Shown: positions 35,154 to 44,543, numbered from the stretch's first letter. The stretch is 64,000 bases of DNA from Dietzia alimentaria 72 (GCF_000226215.1 NZ_AGFF01000024.1:186001-250000), one strand, 5' to 3'. Numbers and translations: made by a program. The notes: a model not told the origin generated them from the letters alone.

Positions 35154-36164
35154 CTAGGGGCGATCTCGATGCCCGTCCGCCGACGAGCGGCCCGGGTCCG
35201 CGGAACCGTCGCCGATCGAGCGGATGTCGTAGACAACGCTCGCGGGAGCGATCCCCGCCTCCCGGAGTCCCGCCACTAGGTCCCGCGAGACCGCGTCCTT
35301 GACGGCCCGCCCACCGTGACTGCCGACGACGAACCGAACGGTCACCAGGATCCAATCCTCTTCAAGGGAGGCGAAGACCTGCGGTCCGAACTCGCGGACA
35401 TCGACCGCATACACGCGGCTCATCCTGCGCATGCTCACCATGGCCTGCTCGCTCAATTCCCGGGTGTGCCGATCGGCGCACGAGACGAACAACTCGTCGA
35501 CGAGACGCAGGTCCACCTCGAAGGGAAGGTTGACCGAGATCTCCTCCCACAGGAACGGGAACCCCCGGGTGTAGTTGTAGACCGCCTCGTCGAAGATGAC
35601 CGAGTTCGACACCGTCACCACCCGGCCGGTGAACTGCCGACTCGGAACCCAGTTACCGGCTTCGGACGCCGTCATCGACGCCGGGGCCCCCATCTCCATG
35701 ACCGTCGTCCGCAGGAACCCCAACGACATGACGTCACCACGAACCCCTCCGACGGCGATCCGGTCACCGACTGCGAAGACCCTCCCTCGGAGGATGACGA
35801 AGTAGCCCGCGAGGCTCGCGATGACTTTCTGCAGCGCGAAGGCCAGTCCTGCGGTCACCAGCCCGACCCCCACCGTGAGGTCGGTGCCCGGCGTCACCCA
35901 GATCGACAGCAGCCCCAACACTGCCACGATCGCGGTGAGCAACTGCACCCCCTGCCTGGCCCAGAACCTGGAGACGGACCCCGCGGGACCGGTGATGGCC
36001 CGCATCACCGCCCGGGACGTCGAGGCGAACAGCGAGAGCACCACGAACAGCACCACGCTGAGCAACACCTTGAGGACGGTCCGGCCGCTGACCCCGACCA
36101 ACGTCACCCCGAACAGACGCAGGGGCGAGTCCGAACTGAGGAATTCCACGACCGTGTCGACCAT
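35154..36164 (-). CDS. Mechanosensitive ion channel, MscS family
   Basis: A 336-residue membrane channel that opens under membrane tension to release solutes during hypo-osmotic shock. After two or three hydrophobic helices comes the pore-lining helix region with Gly/Ala packing (GVGLVTAGLAFALQKVIASLAGYFVI) and the beta domain (VGDRIAVGGVRGDV, VSNSVIFDEAVYNYTRG). It sits between the PspC kinase and the divergent PspC membrane protein, so all three may serve envelope stress. It lies 68 nt upstream of the kinase gene on the same strand. Confidence 0.9.
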   Translation of the reverse strand: MVDTVVEFLSSDSPLRLFGVTLVGVSGRTVLKVLLSVVLFVVLSLFASTSRAVMRAITGPAGSVSRFWARQGVQLLTAIVAVLGLLSIWVTPGTDLTVGVGLVTAGLAFALQKVIASLAGYFVILRGRVFAVGDRIAVGGVRGDVMSLGFLRTTVMEMGAPASMTASEAGNWVPSRQFTGRVVTVSNSVIFDEAVYNYTRGFPFLWEEISVNLPFEVDLRLVDELFVSCADRHTRELSEQAMVSMRRMSRVYAVDVREFGPQVFASLEEDWILVTVRFVVGSHGGRAVKDAVSRDLVAGLREAGIAPASVVYDIRSIGDGSADPGRSSADGHRDRP

Positions 36165-36190
36165 TCCGCCATCCTCCCTTCCCCGCGGCC

Positions 36191-36220
36191 TCAGGGGCGT
36201 AAATCAGGGTCGTCCCCTGA
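36191..36220. promoter_or_regulatory. Inverted and direct repeats between mscS and the PspC gene
   Basis: TCAGGGG (36191-36197) and CCCCTGA (36214-36220) form a perfect inverted repeat with a 16-nt spacer. TCAGGG also recurs directly at 36204. It lies in the divergent promoter region and is a candidate binding site for the linked LuxR-type regulator. No binding data are implied. Confidence 0.4.
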
Positions 36221-36233
36221 TGTGGAGACGACG

Positions 36234-37421
36234 ATGAGCGGCGACGATGAGTCCATGACCGAAACACAGCCCCACGGCATCCAGTCCAACCTCCGCGAGA
36301 TGTGGCGGACCCGTCCCGTCCGGACCCCGGACGATTCCAAGATCGCCGGCGTCTGCGGCGGGTTCGGCCGTCGCTACGGCGTCGACCCGGTCCTATTCCG
36401 CGTCGCGTTTGTCGTCACCGCGCTGTGGGGTGGGGCGGGAGTGTTCCTCTACGCCCTGATGTGGCTGCTCCTGCGTTCCGCCGGGGACGAGGCCTCCTCG
36501 GGAGAAGCGCTCATCGGGAAAGGCCGGGCGTCGGGCTCCAAGGTCACCGCGGTGATCCTCGTCGTCGTCGTCCTCCTGTCCGCCCCCACCATCGGCGGGT
36601 CGGGAGAGTCCCTCGTCGTGGGCGTGGGGTTCCTCCTGACCGCGGCGATGCTCGCCGGCTGGTACGGCCTGTACCGACGCACCCCGCAGCCACCCGCCGG
36701 ATGGATGGAGGTCTCGTCGGTGCCGCCCTCCTCTTCGTCCGGCGCCAACGCTCCCTTCAGTTCCCCGGTGCCACCCTCGTGGGACCCGCTCGGCGCCGCG
36801 CCGTTCGCGTGGGATCTGCCCGAACCCGGTGCCGCCCCCTCGCCGGTCGCACCCGCCCGGCCCCGGTCGAGATTGACCACAGTCACGCTCGGGCTGGCGC
36901 TCATCTCGGTCGCGGTCTCCATCGGTCTGTCCAGGCTGGGTGGCTTCACCTGGCTCGACGCCACGCGGATCGCCGCCCTCGCCCTCGCCGTGGTGGCCGG
37001 AGGCCTGCTCGTCGGCGCGATCACCCGCCGCGGCCACGGCCTCCTGGTGGTGGCCGGCCCCCTCGCCGGGTTCGTGCTGCTGGCCTCACTCATCCAGGTG
37101 CCCGCTGGCGGCTGGGAGAACATCGGCGAGAAGCGCGTGGAGATCACCGTCCCCGCCCAACTGGAGGCCCCGATCGTTCACGAGATCGGCACCGTGACCG
37201 TGGACATGAGCACACTCGAACTCGACCGTGACCGCACCTACCGCATCTCCAACGAGGTCGGTGACGTGCGCGTGACGCTGCCTGACGGGCTCGCCGTGGA
37301 CGCGACCTGCCGGACCGAAATAGGCGACGTCGACTGTCCCGACCCGGCTGACAACCCCGTCGGCCCGGTGCTGACCCTGGACATCGCCAACGAAATGGGA
37401 AGCGTGAAGGTGACCCGATGA
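36234..37421 (+). CDS. PspC-domain membrane protein with C-terminal LiaF-like domain (EsrI-like)
   Basis: A 395-residue membrane protein. It has a cytoplasmic N-terminus, a PspC domain (about 25-80, DDSKIAGVCGGFGRRYG then VFLYALMWLLL), two more hydrophobic segments, a Pro/Ser-rich loop, and further helices (about 205-290). The C-terminal 100 residues, VEITVPAQLEAPIVHEIGTV onward, resemble the beta-rich LiaF/DUF2154-type domain. It may hold the envelope-stress kinase inactive, as proposed for C. glutamicum EsrI. The ATG at 36234 has GGAG 7 nt upstream. It overlaps the next gene by ATGA. Confidence 0.82.
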   Translation: MSGDDESMTETQPHGIQSNLREMWRTRPVRTPDDSKIAGVCGGFGRRYGVDPVLFRVAFVVTALWGGAGVFLYALMWLLLRSAGDEASSGEALIGKGRASGSKVTAVILVVVVLLSAPTIGGSGESLVVGVGFLLTAAMLAGWYGLYRRTPQPPAGWMEVSSVPPSSSSGANAPFSSPVPPSWDPLGAAPFAWDLPEPGAAPSPVAPARPRSRLTTVTLGLALISVAVSIGLSRLGGFTWLDATRIAALALAVVAGGLLVGAITRRGHGLLVVAGPLAGFVLLASLIQVPAGGWENIGEKRVEITVPAQLEAPIVHEIGTVTVDMSTLELDRDRTYRISNEVGDVRVTLPDGLAVDATCRTEIGDVDCPDPADNPVGPVLTLDIANEMGSVKVTR

Positions 37422-37744
37422 CCACGAATATTCCGCCGACAGACGGCTACGACGACCCGCCCGCCCAGCCCGAACAGCGGCTCTACGCCCCGCTGCCGTA
37501 CGGCACCGGCTTCTCCACCACGGACTTCGGTGTGGTTCCAGAGACCGCGGTCCCAAGCGTCACGGTGGAGCCGCACGAACAGCGCAGGTCCGGATCCCCG
37601 GTCCTGGCCGTTGCCGGGCTCGCCTCCCTCGCAGTGGCCGTATGGGCCATCCTCGGCGCACCAGTCATCCCGCAGATGGCCCTGCTGGCCGCCGGGCTGG
37701 TCCTGACCGTCCTCGTGGGGCTGGTCATGGTGATCCGTCGCTGA
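37418..37744 (+). CDS. Small two-helix membrane protein in the PspC operon
   Basis: A 108-residue protein. The hydrophilic, Pro-rich N-terminal 58 residues are followed by two predicted membrane helices (PVLAVAGLASLAVAVWAILG and MALLAAGLVLTVLVGLVMVI) and a terminal Arg-Arg. No named family is recognised. It is translationally coupled to the PspC/LiaF-like gene by an ATGA overlap, so it probably belongs to the same envelope-stress module. Confidence 0.75.
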   Translation: MTTNIPPTDGYDDPPAQPEQRLYAPLPYGTGFSTTDFGVVPETAVPSVTVEPHEQRRSGSPVLAVAGLASLAVAVWAILGAPVIPQMALLAAGLVLTVLVGLVMVIRR

Positions 37745-37832
37745 CCGGGCCGTGCGCGACCAGCAAGACGCAGGTCGCCCCGGCGGCTCAGGGACCCAGT
37801 GGCTCAGGGACTCAGGGACTCAGAACAGACAC

Positions 37833-37894
37833 CCGCGCCGCTCAGAGTCATCCTCACCCGATATATCGCGGGCGGATGATTCTGAGCGGCGCGG
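37833..37894. repeat. Long hairpin, copy 2 of the dispersed structured repeat
   Basis: A perfect 14-bp stem (CCGCGCCGCTCAGA, 37833-37846, with 37881-37894) is extended, after one mismatch, by TCATCC/GGATGA. The loop side keeps ATCGCGGGCGG as in the copy at 5983-6050. It lies between convergent genes (the membrane protein ending at 37744 and guaA ending at 37951). Just before it are short CTCAGGGA repeats (37786-37821). Confidence 0.85.
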
Positions 37895-37950
37895 CTGTGG
37901 CCTGCGGCGTGCGGGCTGTGGCGTGTGGCCCCTGGCCTAGACGGGAGCCG

Positions 37951-39555
37951 TCACTCCCACTCGATGGTCCCCGGCGGCTTGCTGGTCACGTCCAGCACGA
38001 CGCGGTTGACGTCTGGCACCTCGTTGGTGATGCGGTTTGAGATCAGCGCGAGCGTCTCGAACGGCACGCGGGTCCAGTCGGCGGTCATAGCGTCCTCGGA
38101 ACTGACCGGACGCAACACGATCGGATGACCGTAGGTACGCCCGTCGCCCTGCACACCCACCGAACGCACGTCCGCCAGCAGCACCACCGGGCACTGCCAC
38201 ACGATCCCGTCAAGGCCCGCGGCCGTCATCTCCTCGCGCACGATCGCATCTGCCGCGCGCAGGGTGTCCAGCCGGTCCTTGGAAACGGCTCCGACGATGC
38301 GGATCGCCAGACCCGGACCCGGGAAAGGATGCCGGCCGACGATCTCCTCGGGCAGGCCGAGCTCGCGCCCCACTGCGCGGACCTCGTCCTTGAACAGCAG
38401 TCGCAGCGGTTCGACGAGAGAGAACTCGATGTCGTCCGGCAGTCCGCCCACGTTGTGGTGGCTCTTGATGTTGGCCGTACCGGCACCACCGCCGGACTCC
38501 ACGACGTCCGGGTACAGGGTGCCCTGCACCAGGAAGTCCACGGAGGCGGCATCATCGCCCTGCAGCTCGAGCGCCTGGGTGACGGCTCGCTCGAAAGAGC
38601 GGATGAACTCGCGACCGATGATCTTGCGCTTGGCCTCCGGATCCGTGACCCCGGCGAGGTGGCCGAGGTAGGTCTCCGAATCGTCCAGCGTGATGAGCCG
38701 TGCGCCGGTGGCGGCCACGAAGTCGTTCTCCACCTGCTCGCGCTCGCCGGCCCGGAGCAGACCGTGATCGACGAACACACAGGTGAGCCGGTCGCCGATA
38801 GCCTTCTGGACCAGCGCCGCAGCGACGGCCGAATCCACGCCGCCGGACAGTCCGCAGATCGCACGCCCCTCGCCGATCTGCTCGCGGACGGCGTCGATGA
38901 GCTGGTCGGCGATATTAGCGGCGGTCCACGTCGGCTCGAGTCCTGCGACCTCGGTGAGGAACCGGGTGAGCACCTGCTGTCCGTGCGGCGAGTGCAGGAC
39001 CTCGGGGTGGTACTGCACGCCGGCCATCCGACGCTCAACGCACTCAAAGGCCGCTACCGGCGCACCGGCGGAGGAGGCGGTGACCGCGAAGCCCTCAGGC
39101 GCGGAGGTGACGGCGTCGCCGTGACTCATCCACACCGGATGAGACCCGGGCAGCCCCGCATGCAACAAGCCACCGGACACGGTCATATCGGTGCGTCCGT
39201 ACTCGCGGTTACCGGTCTGTTCGACCGCGCCGCCCAGCGCACCCGCCATCGTCTGGAAGCCGTAACAGATGCCGAACACCGGCAGTCCGAGCTCGAGCAC
39301 CGCCGGATCGAAGACCGGCGCATCCTCGGCGTATACGCTGGCCGGCCCGCCGGACAGGATCAGAGCCACCGGGTCTTTGGCGCGGATCTCCTCCACCGTC
39401 GCGGTGTGCGGGATCACCTCCGAGTAGACCCGGGCCTCGCGCACCCGTCTCGCGATGAGCTGCGCGTACTGGGCACCGAAGTCGATGACGAGCACGGGGC
39501 GCGGTGCCGCCGCCTCAGCGGTGATCTGGGAGTCGTTCTGTGCGTTCTCGGCCAC
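37951..39555 (-). CDS. guaA: GMP synthase (glutamine-hydrolysing)
   Basis: Converts XMP to GMP. The 534-residue protein has an N-terminal class I glutamine amidotransferase ([10 protein letters not shown]; Cys in [11 protein letters not shown]; His/Glu in QYHPEVLHS), an ATP pyrophosphatase domain with the P-loop [12 protein letters not shown], and the C-terminal GMPS dimerisation domain ending in [10 protein letters not shown] take the GTG at 39555 (AENAQNDSQ); a TAGAAT hexamer on the minus strand lies exactly 7 nt upstream, so the message may be leaderless and the longer frame to 39633 is untranslated. Confidence 0.95.
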   Translation of the reverse strand: MAENAQNDSQITAEAAAPRPVLVIDFGAQYAQLIARRVREARVYSEVIPHTATVEEIRAKDPVALILSGGPASVYAEDAPVFDPAVLELGLPVFGICYGFQTMAGALGGAVEQTGNREYGRTDMTVSGGLLHAGLPGSHPVWMSHGDAVTSAPEGFAVTASSAGAPVAAFECVERRMAGVQYHPEVLHSPHGQQVLTRFLTEVAGLEPTWTAANIADQLIDAVREQIGEGRAICGLSGGVDSAVAAALVQKAIGDRLTCVFVDHGLLRAGEREQVENDFVAATGARLITLDDSETYLGHLAGVTDPEAKRKIIGREFIRSFERAVTQALELQGDDAASVDFLVQGTLYPDVVESGGGAGTANIKSHHNVGGLPDDIEFSLVEPLRLLFKDEVRAVGRELGLPEEIVGRHPFPGPGLAIRIVGAVSKDRLDTLRAADAIVREEMTAAGLDGIVWQCPVVLLADVRSVGVQGDGRTYGHPIVLRPVSSEDAMTADWTRVPFETLALISNRITNEVPDVNRVVLDVTSKPPGTIEWE

Positions 39556-39562
39556 GGCCCCG

Positions 39563-39568
39563 ATTCTA
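39563..39568 (-). promoter_or_regulatory. Candidate -10 box, leaderless guaA
   Basis: TAGAAT on the minus strand, 7 nt upstream of the GTG start of guaA; a good TANNNT match. Confidence 0.45.
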
Positions 39569-39708
39569 GGCCCCACTGCCGGTACGCCCGCCCCCGCCAC
39601 CATGCGGACCGTGCGATTCTTCTCCAAGGACACTTCGGAGACCTGCCCCGTCCACGGTGCTCATGAGGGACACTTCATCGGTAGACACCCGCTGAAGAGA
39701 GGCACCCG

Positions 39709-41142
39709 ATGGAACGAATGACGGGTCTGGACGCGAGTTTCCTATACCTGGAAACTCCGGAACAGCAGATGGTGATCAACGGCATCGTGCACCTCGATGT
39801 CTCCACCATTACCGAGGGGTACTCATTCGCACGCATGCGCAGCGGGTTGGCCCGGCGGGTCAAAGAGATCCCCCCGTTCCGTCGGAAGATCTACGACTCG
39901 CGCCTCAACCTGGGGCACCCGGCGTGGGTCGAGGACTTCGACTTTGACATCTCCACCCACGTCAAGCTGATCGAGATGGAACCGGGCTCCGACGACGACG
40001 AGTTCCTCTCCCTCTGCGGAGAGCTCGCGTCGGTGCCGTTGGACCGGGCCCACCCGTTGTGGAAGGCCTGGTTCATCGAGCGCCGCGAACCGGGCGAGAA
40101 CGTCGCTGCGACCGTGTCCGTGTTCTACCGCGTACACCACTCGGTACTCGACGGCATGCTGGGCTCCGAACTGTTGTCCGCTCTCGCCGCCACTGACGCC
40201 TCGACCCCGGTGCAGGACCCGGCCCTGATCCGCACGCACGTCGGCAACCCGAACCCCGTGCAGCTCATCCTCGGCGGCGTGCGCGATCTGATCGGCCGCC
40301 CGGCCGCGTTCTTCCGGTTGCTTCCGGAGACGCTGGGAATCCCCCGGGAGATGAAGCGCGTCCGGGACCAGGTCGGGACCACTGAGTCGATGCCCGCGCC
40401 GTTCACCGCGCCCCGGACGGTGTTCAACCATGCCCTGACACCGCACCGCGCGCTCGCGACCGCGACCGTCGACCTTGCGCAGGTCAAAGAGGTGAAGACT
40501 CTCCTGGGTGGGACGGTCAACGACGTCCTGCTCACCGTGATCGGCGGGGCCGTGCGTTCCTACCTGGACATCTATGACACCGCACCGGAGAGCCCGATGG
40601 TGGCCGTCGTCCCCATGTCCATCCGAGCGGACACCCCACCGACCGGCGCCAACCAGGTCTCGGCGATGTTCGCCGCGCTGGCCACCGACGAGCTAGACCC
40701 TGTCAAGCGGTACACCAAGATCGCCGCGTTATCGCAGGTCTCCAAGAAGCAGGCCGGCAGCATCCGGCCCGCACTGCTCGAGAACTGGGGGCGGATGAGC
40801 CCGCGTTCGATACTCGATGCAGGGATGCGTGTCTACGAGTTCCTGCGTCTGGCGGACGTGCACCCGGTGATCTACAACTTCATCATCTCGAACGTGCCCG
40901 GCCCCAAGCAGCCGATCTATTTTCTGGGCGCCCAGATCACCCACATTCACCCGTTCGGTCCGCTGCTGCACGGTTCCGGTCTGTCGGTGACGAGCCTGTC
41001 CTTCGACGACCACCTCGATCTGGGAGTGATCACGTGCGAGCATCTGCTGCCCGACCCCACGGCGGTAGCCGAGCTGATCGAGGAGGAGTTCGCCGAACTC
41101 CTCTCCCGGGCCCGCGGCGCGGCACCTGCCGGCGCGGCGTGA
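39709..41142 (+). CDS. Wax ester synthase / diacylglycerol acyltransferase (WS/DGAT), first copy
   Basis: Joins acyl-CoA to diacylglycerol or fatty alcohol, making storage triacylglycerol or wax esters on the membrane. A 477-residue member of the bacterial WS/DGAT family with the catalytic HHxxxDG motif intact (HHSVLDG, His143, His144, Asp148). The family opening MERMTGLDASFLYLET is present, as are NDVLLTVIGGAVRSYL and the C-terminal NVPGPKQPIYFLGA. A GAGAGG precedes the ATG. The second paralog follows after 37 nt. Confidence 0.94.
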   Translation: MERMTGLDASFLYLETPEQQMVINGIVHLDVSTITEGYSFARMRSGLARRVKEIPPFRRKIYDSRLNLGHPAWVEDFDFDISTHVKLIEMEPGSDDDEFLSLCGELASVPLDRAHPLWKAWFIERREPGENVAATVSVFYRVHHSVLDGMLGSELLSALAATDASTPVQDPALIRTHVGNPNPVQLILGGVRDLIGRPAAFFRLLPETLGIPREMKRVRDQVGTTESMPAPFTAPRTVFNHALTPHRALATATVDLAQVKEVKTLLGGTVNDVLLTVIGGAVRSYLDIYDTAPESPMVAVVPMSIRADTPPTGANQVSAMFAALATDELDPVKRYTKIAALSQVSKKQAGSIRPALLENWGRMSPRSILDAGMRVYEFLRLADVHPVIYNFIISNVPGPKQPIYFLGAQITHIHPFGPLLHGSGLSVTSLSFDDHLDLGVITCEHLLPDPTAVAELIEEEFAELLSRARGAAPAGAA

Positions 41143-41179
41143 ACCCACAGATCGCACGAACCGACCAGAAGGGTCTCTG

Positions 41180-42652
41180 ATGGAGAGAATGACCGGCTTC
41201 GATTCCAGCCTGCTGCACCTGGAGACCGAACAGCAACCACTCGTCGTGGGCGCGACCATCAACCTCGACGTTTCCGGGCTCCGCGGTGGCTACACTTTCG
41301 AGCGGTTCCGGACGGAGCTCGCACGGCGCGTCAAGCAGATCCCTGAGTTGCGCCGAAAGATCTATGACTCCCCCCTCAACCTCGGTCGACCCGCATGGGT
41401 CGAGGAATACCACCTCGATGTGACCGATCATGTCCGACGCGTGGTGGTGGACGAGCCGGGTGACGAACGCGCCGTCTTCGAGGCGTGCGGCGCATTGGGA
41501 AGTCGCCCGCTCGACCGAGCCCGGCCGCTCTGGGAGATCTGGGTGTTGGAGGGATTGGCGGAACCAGACACGGTGGCCGTCTATTTTCGGGCCCACCACG
41601 CGATCCTCGACGGGGCAACCAGCGCCGAGATCCTGCGCACGTTCGGTACTGCAGGAAGCGACCCCTCCGCCGGAGATCTCGAGCCGGTCCGTGTCCAGGC
41701 CGGCGGAACCAATATTCTCCAGCTGGTAGCGGGCGGTCTGTGGGACTTCTCGGTGCGCCGCCCGATCACGTTGACCCGGCTCGTCCCGGAGGCTCTCACG
41801 CTGCCATTCACGTTGCGCAGGGCTACGGCCAGCGCGAAGTCGCCCGACGCCGCGCCGACGGAGAAGGGCCAGGGCCCGGAAAAACCGCCGAGCAGCAAGC
41901 CTTTCACCGCTCCCAGAACCCGGTTCAACGCCACCATCACACCCCGCCGATCGGTTTGGGGGGCCTCATTAGACCTGGAGGCGATGAAGGAGATCAAGGA
42001 CGTACACGGGGTGACGGTGAATGATGTGTTCCTCACCGTGGTGGGAGGCGGGCTCCGCAGGTATCTGCGCAAGCACCGCGACTTGCCGGAGGATCCACTG
42101 ATCGCGGTCGTCCCGGTCTCGACCCGGGGTGATGGCGAGACCCAGGGCCACAACCGGGTGACGGTGCTGTTCGCTTCGCTGAGAACCGACATCGAGGATC
42201 CACTCACCCGGCTGCGGTCGGTGGCGTCGCGCACCAGCCGGGGTAAGAAGCAGACCAAGAGCGGGATGCGCCCCGGATTTATCCAGGACCTCGCCACGTT
42301 GACACCGGCCACCACGGTGTCGCTGTTCATGCGGCTATACGGCGATTTCCATCTCGCCGACATGCACCCGGTGATCCACAACCTGATCGTCTCGAACATC
42401 CCGGGTCCTCGGGAACGAGTGGAGTTCCTGGGCGCCCGGGTCACCCACATCTATCCGATGGGGCCGCTGATGCACGGTTCCGGCCTGTCCGTCACCGCCA
42501 TGTCCCTGAACGGTTCGCTCGACGTGGGGATCAACGCCTGTGAGCATCTGGTCCCCGACGTCGAGGTGTTCGCCGAAGGGGTGCGTGACTCCATGGACAG
42601 GCTCCTGGAACTCACCCGCGGTCTCGCCGGCGGGGAGGACGACGACCAGTAG
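41180..42652 (+). CDS. Wax ester synthase / diacylglycerol acyltransferase (WS/DGAT), second copy
   Basis: A 490-residue paralog of the preceding protein. The catalytic motif is HHAILDG (His139, His140, Asp144). NDVFLTVVGGGLRRYL and NIPGPRERVEFLGARVTHIY match the C-terminal half of the family. An extra charged segment, KSPDAAPTEKGQGPEKPPS, sits in the linker between the two halves and is absent from the first copy. AAGGG precedes the ATG. Tandem arrangement implies duplication, but the two proteins are clearly diverged, so different acyl or acceptor preference is likely. Confidence 0.94.
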   Translation: MERMTGFDSSLLHLETEQQPLVVGATINLDVSGLRGGYTFERFRTELARRVKQIPELRRKIYDSPLNLGRPAWVEEYHLDVTDHVRRVVVDEPGDERAVFEACGALGSRPLDRARPLWEIWVLEGLAEPDTVAVYFRAHHAILDGATSAEILRTFGTAGSDPSAGDLEPVRVQAGGTNILQLVAGGLWDFSVRRPITLTRLVPEALTLPFTLRRATASAKSPDAAPTEKGQGPEKPPSSKPFTAPRTRFNATITPRRSVWGASLDLEAMKEIKDVHGVTVNDVFLTVVGGGLRRYLRKHRDLPEDPLIAVVPVSTRGDGETQGHNRVTVLFASLRTDIEDPLTRLRSVASRTSRGKKQTKSGMRPGFIQDLATLTPATTVSLFMRLYGDFHLADMHPVIHNLIVSNIPGPRERVEFLGARVTHIYPMGPLMHGSGLSVTAMSLNGSLDVGINACEHLVPDVEVFAEGVRDSMDRLLELTRGLAGGEDDDQ

Positions 42653-42695
42653 CGTTGCCGTCGTCTCTGACCGGTAGCGGCGCCTCGGCCCAGGC

Positions 42696-44459
42696 TCAGC
42701 TAACCCCGACGATCGGCAGCCGCAGCGCGCCGGGCGCCGCCTCGGGAACGACTGGCGAGGTAGGCGCCACGGGGGCGATCCGCTGATAGGTCTGCCCTTG
42801 ACCCGGTCGGGTGTCTGCCTCGCCCTTGTTCGGCCACATCGACATCGCCCGCTCTGCCTGCGCTGTGATGCTCAGTGCCGGGTTGACTCCGAGGTTCGCG
42901 GATATCGCCGAGCCGTCCACGATGTGCAAAGTCGGGTAGTTCCACACGCGGTGGTACGGGTCCACGACGCCGTTGTCCGGCGAGTCGGAGATCGCGCACC
43001 CGCCGAGGAAGTGCGCGGTGAGCGGGATGTCAGCGATCTCGCCCCAGGTGCCGCCGGCCAGGCCACCGATCTTGTCGGCGGCGCGTCTCGTGGCCTCGTT
43101 GCCTGCCGGGATCCACGAGGGGTTGGGTTCACCGTGACCCTGTTTGCTGGACACGAAACGGAAGGGACCCAATCGCTTAACAAAGGTCTGCAGCGAGTTG
43201 TCGAGGTTCTGCATGACCAGCAGGATGACCGACCGCTGGCTCCAGCGCCGCAGGTAGAGCAACTGGAACAGGGCGAACGGGTTCTTGCGCACCTCCGCCA
43301 GCAGCTTGCGCCAGCGGGGGGTGTCCCCGCCGCCGTCGGTGAGCAACGTCTGCAGCACGGCGATGGCGTTGGAGCCCTTTCCGTAGCGGACGGGCTCGAT
43401 GTGGGTATCGGAGCGGGGATGGAACGACGACGTGATGGCCACGCCCTCGGAGAAATCCTGCTCCGGCTTGTACTCCGAGCGCATCGCCCCGAGGATCGAC
43501 TCCGAGTTGGTGCGCGTGAGCTTGCCCAGCGCACCCGAGATCCGGGGCAGCGATCCGTCGTCCTTGGCGTAATGCAGCAGATGCTGGGTGCCCCACGTCC
43601 CGGCTGCCACGACCACCTGTCCAGCCGTGATGGTGGTGGTGCGCTTGCCGCGGCGTGTCCAGGCTCCGGTGCGCTCGAGGGTGACCTCCCAGCTCCCGTC
43701 GCCGCGCTCCCGTAGCCCGCTGACGGTGGTCCTGTCCAGGACGCGCGCTCCCGCGCGCTCGGCGAGTCCGAGGTAATTCTTCAGCAGTGTGTTCTTGGCG
43801 CCGTGGCGGCATCCGGTCATGCATTCGCCGCACTCGATGCACGCGGTGCGGTCCGGGCCCACGCCCCCGAAGTACGGGTCGGACACGGTTTCACCGGGCT
43901 GTCCCTCGCCGCCGGTCTTCGCCCCGAAGAACACGCCGACCGGCGTGTAGACGAAGGTGTCTTCAGCCCCCATATCCGCCGCGATGTCGCGGATGACGTC
44001 GTCCGAGTTGGTGTGGGTGGGATTAGTGACCACGCCGAGCATGCGGCGGCCCTGATCGTAGAAAGGGGATAGTTCGTCATCCCAGTCCGTGATGTGCGCC
44101 CACTGCGTGTCATTGAAGAACGGCGCCGGCGGCTTGTACAGGGTGTTGGCGTAGTTGAGCGATCCGCCGCCCACGCCCGCACCAGCGAGGATCATCACGT
44201 CGCGCAGCATGTGTACCCGCTGGAGCCCGAAGAGCTTGAGCTTCGGCGCCCATACGTAGCGGTTGAGCCGCCAGGAGGTTTTGGGGAAGTCGTCGTCCTC
44301 GAAGCGGCGGCCGGCTTCGGCCACCGTGACGCGGTACCCCTTCTCCGTCAACCGGAGAGCGGTGACGCTGCCACCGAAACCGGAACCGACGACCAGCACG
44401 TCGGTATCGGTGCGCGAACTGGTCGCGATTTCGGGATGCAGCTGGTGGGATGACGTCAT
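42696..44459 (-). CDS. GMC-family oxidoreductase, ChoD-like
   Basis: A 587-residue FAD enzyme. The dinucleotide-binding motif VLVVGSGFGGSVTALRL is at the N-terminus, and GMC C-terminal blocks (TAHFLGGCAISDSP, NLGVNPALSITAQAER) are present. A ferredoxin-like cysteine run CIECGECMTGC sits mid-protein; this subgroup is often annotated as cholesterol oxidase, and M. tuberculosis choD (Rv3409c) lies at the same place beside guaB3. Cholesterol itself need not be the substrate. The ATG at 44459 has GGAG 8 nt upstream. Confidence 0.88.
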   Translation of the reverse strand: MTSSHQLHPEIATSSRTDTDVLVVGSGFGGSVTALRLTEKGYRVTVAEAGRRFEDDDFPKTSWRLNRYVWAPKLKLFGLQRVHMLRDVMILAGAGVGGGSLNYANTLYKPPAPFFNDTQWAHITDWDDELSPFYDQGRRMLGVVTNPTHTNSDDVIRDIAADMGAEDTFVYTPVGVFFGAKTGGEGQPGETVSDPYFGGVGPDRTACIECGECMTGCRHGAKNTLLKNYLGLAERAGARVLDRTTVSGLRERGDGSWEVTLERTGAWTRRGKRTTTITAGQVVVAAGTWGTQHLLHYAKDDGSLPRISGALGKLTRTNSESILGAMRSEYKPEQDFSEGVAITSSFHPRSDTHIEPVRYGKGSNAIAVLQTLLTDGGGDTPRWRKLLAEVRKNPFALFQLLYLRRWSQRSVILLVMQNLDNSLQTFVKRLGPFRFVSSKQGHGEPNPSWIPAGNEATRRAADKIGGLAGGTWGEIADIPLTAHFLGGCAISDSPDNGVVDPYHRVWNYPTLHIVDGSAISANLGVNPALSITAQAERAMSMWPNKGEADTRPGQGQTYQRIAPVAPTSPVVPEAAPGALRLPIVGVS

Positions 44460-44533
44460 TGGGCAACTCCAGTGGACGGTCGATGTTGTGCGCCACAGTA
44501 CCTGAGCCATATCGGACCTACCCGACAGTAGAT

Positions 44534-44543
44534 ACAAATTTGT
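44534..44543. promoter_or_regulatory. AT-rich palindrome upstream of the choD-like gene
   Basis: ACAAATTTGT, a perfect 10-bp palindrome about 75 nt upstream of the GMC oxidase start in an otherwise GC-rich gap. It is a possible operator; no regulator is linked. Confidence 0.3.

Noticed and set aside
35316-36233. Long N-terminal extension of the PspC/LiaF-like frame
   Set aside because: It is antisense to mscS; the PspC protein starts at 36234 behind a good ribosome site.
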